Part shown: piece after piece, positions 63,987 to 64,000 of the stretch
Layout: each line of letters starts with the position of its first letter
How positions within the stretch are numbered: position 1 is the stretch's first letter
NCBI GenBank assembly: GCA_900549105.1
Contig: URND01000003.1
Span: 1-64,000, forward strand
Length of the DNA stretch: 64,000 bases
Source of the DNA: an uncultured Eubacteriales bacterium
GTDB lineage: Bacteria; Bacillota; Clostridia; Lachnospirales; Lachnospiraceae
Direction of reading: 5' to 3'
Notes under the pieces: model-generated
The model's database searches: none
What the model saw: only the letters and a program-made list of their open reading frames with translations
Told to the model about the DNA's origin: nothing
Made by a program: the position numbers and the translations under genes

Positions 63987-64000
63987 GCCTGTTCCTCCTC

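Overview
The window looks like a chromosomal segment of a low-to-mid GC Gram-positive anaerobe of the Clostridia, most probably a Lachnospiraceae-type gut bacterium. This rests on strong AGGAGG ribosome binding sites, TTGACA/TATAAT promoters, a rubrerythrin, EFR1 and small 2x[4Fe-4S] ferredoxins, a VanRS-like two-component pair, a CD1115-type VirD4 remnant and several Clostridia-typical families (DUF1576, DUF2520, YgbA, MptD-type ECF S component). No rRNA, tRNA or CRISPR array was seen. I could not assign a species.

Layout. (1) 1-6.9 kb: an IS110 transposase running off the left edge, an FtsX/MacB-like permease without a visible ATPase, a terminator, then a rubrerythrin-ferric-reductase-like operon diverging from an OmpR-type response regulator/kinase pair. 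Arrays of an 11-bp-spaced CTCAAC hexamer lie in front of the permease, the rubrerythrin operon and the regulator, which points to one small regulon. (2) 6.9-16 kb: a decaying mobile-element island. It holds fragments of VirD4, a large serine recombinase and a relaxase, a GNAT toxin/antitoxin pair, an XRE membrane regulator, and many pseudogenes carrying only one or two lesions (TetR, methyltransferase, response regulator, ribbon-helix-helix-like protein, DUF6050, MarR). A MATE pump follows the dead marR. (3) 16-23.6 kb: an HxlR/PNPOx-like/ferredoxin cluster, a metal-type ABC exporter operon (HMA protein, two half-transporters, YgbA, YbaN) behind a leader terminator and palindrome, a YdcZ transporter and an Rpn nuclease with in-frame DNA repeats. 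(4) 23.7-29.7 kb: arginine biosynthesis, argCJBD diverging from argG around candidate ARG boxes. (5) 29.7-40.5 kb: a DUF1576 membrane protein, then an unusual block. It contains a 480-residue HTH-like protein, a leaderless stand-alone receiver, a McrB-like AAA ATPase and a DUF2357/PD-(D/E)XK nuclease, facing a convergent operon of two unknown proteins and a ClpX-like ATPase. This is the best candidate for an undescribed (defence-like) system. (6) 40.5-55.4 kb: EFR1 flavodoxin-ferredoxin, D-Ala-D-Ala carboxypeptidase and VanSR-like pair, aconitase-family hydratase, thioesterase, AzlCD, AI-2E-family permease, PAP2 phosphatase, radical SAM activase-like protein, MATE, cytidylate-kinase-like protein, RpiR regulator and FrlB-like SIS protein. 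(7) 55.4-64 kb: a complete pantothenate/CoA operon (DUF2520/PanG-like, panB, panC, panD, coaBC, coaX), a CcdA-TlpA fusion, a MazEF-type pair and pyrC.

The most striking sequence-level observation is a 72-bp repeat present four times: in the argG leader, in front of the rpiR gene, and as two tandem copies inserted exactly in frame inside the DUF2520/PanG-like gene, adding 48 residues. All copies have the same orientation relative to the gene they precede or occupy, and three of four keep a 24-codon open frame.
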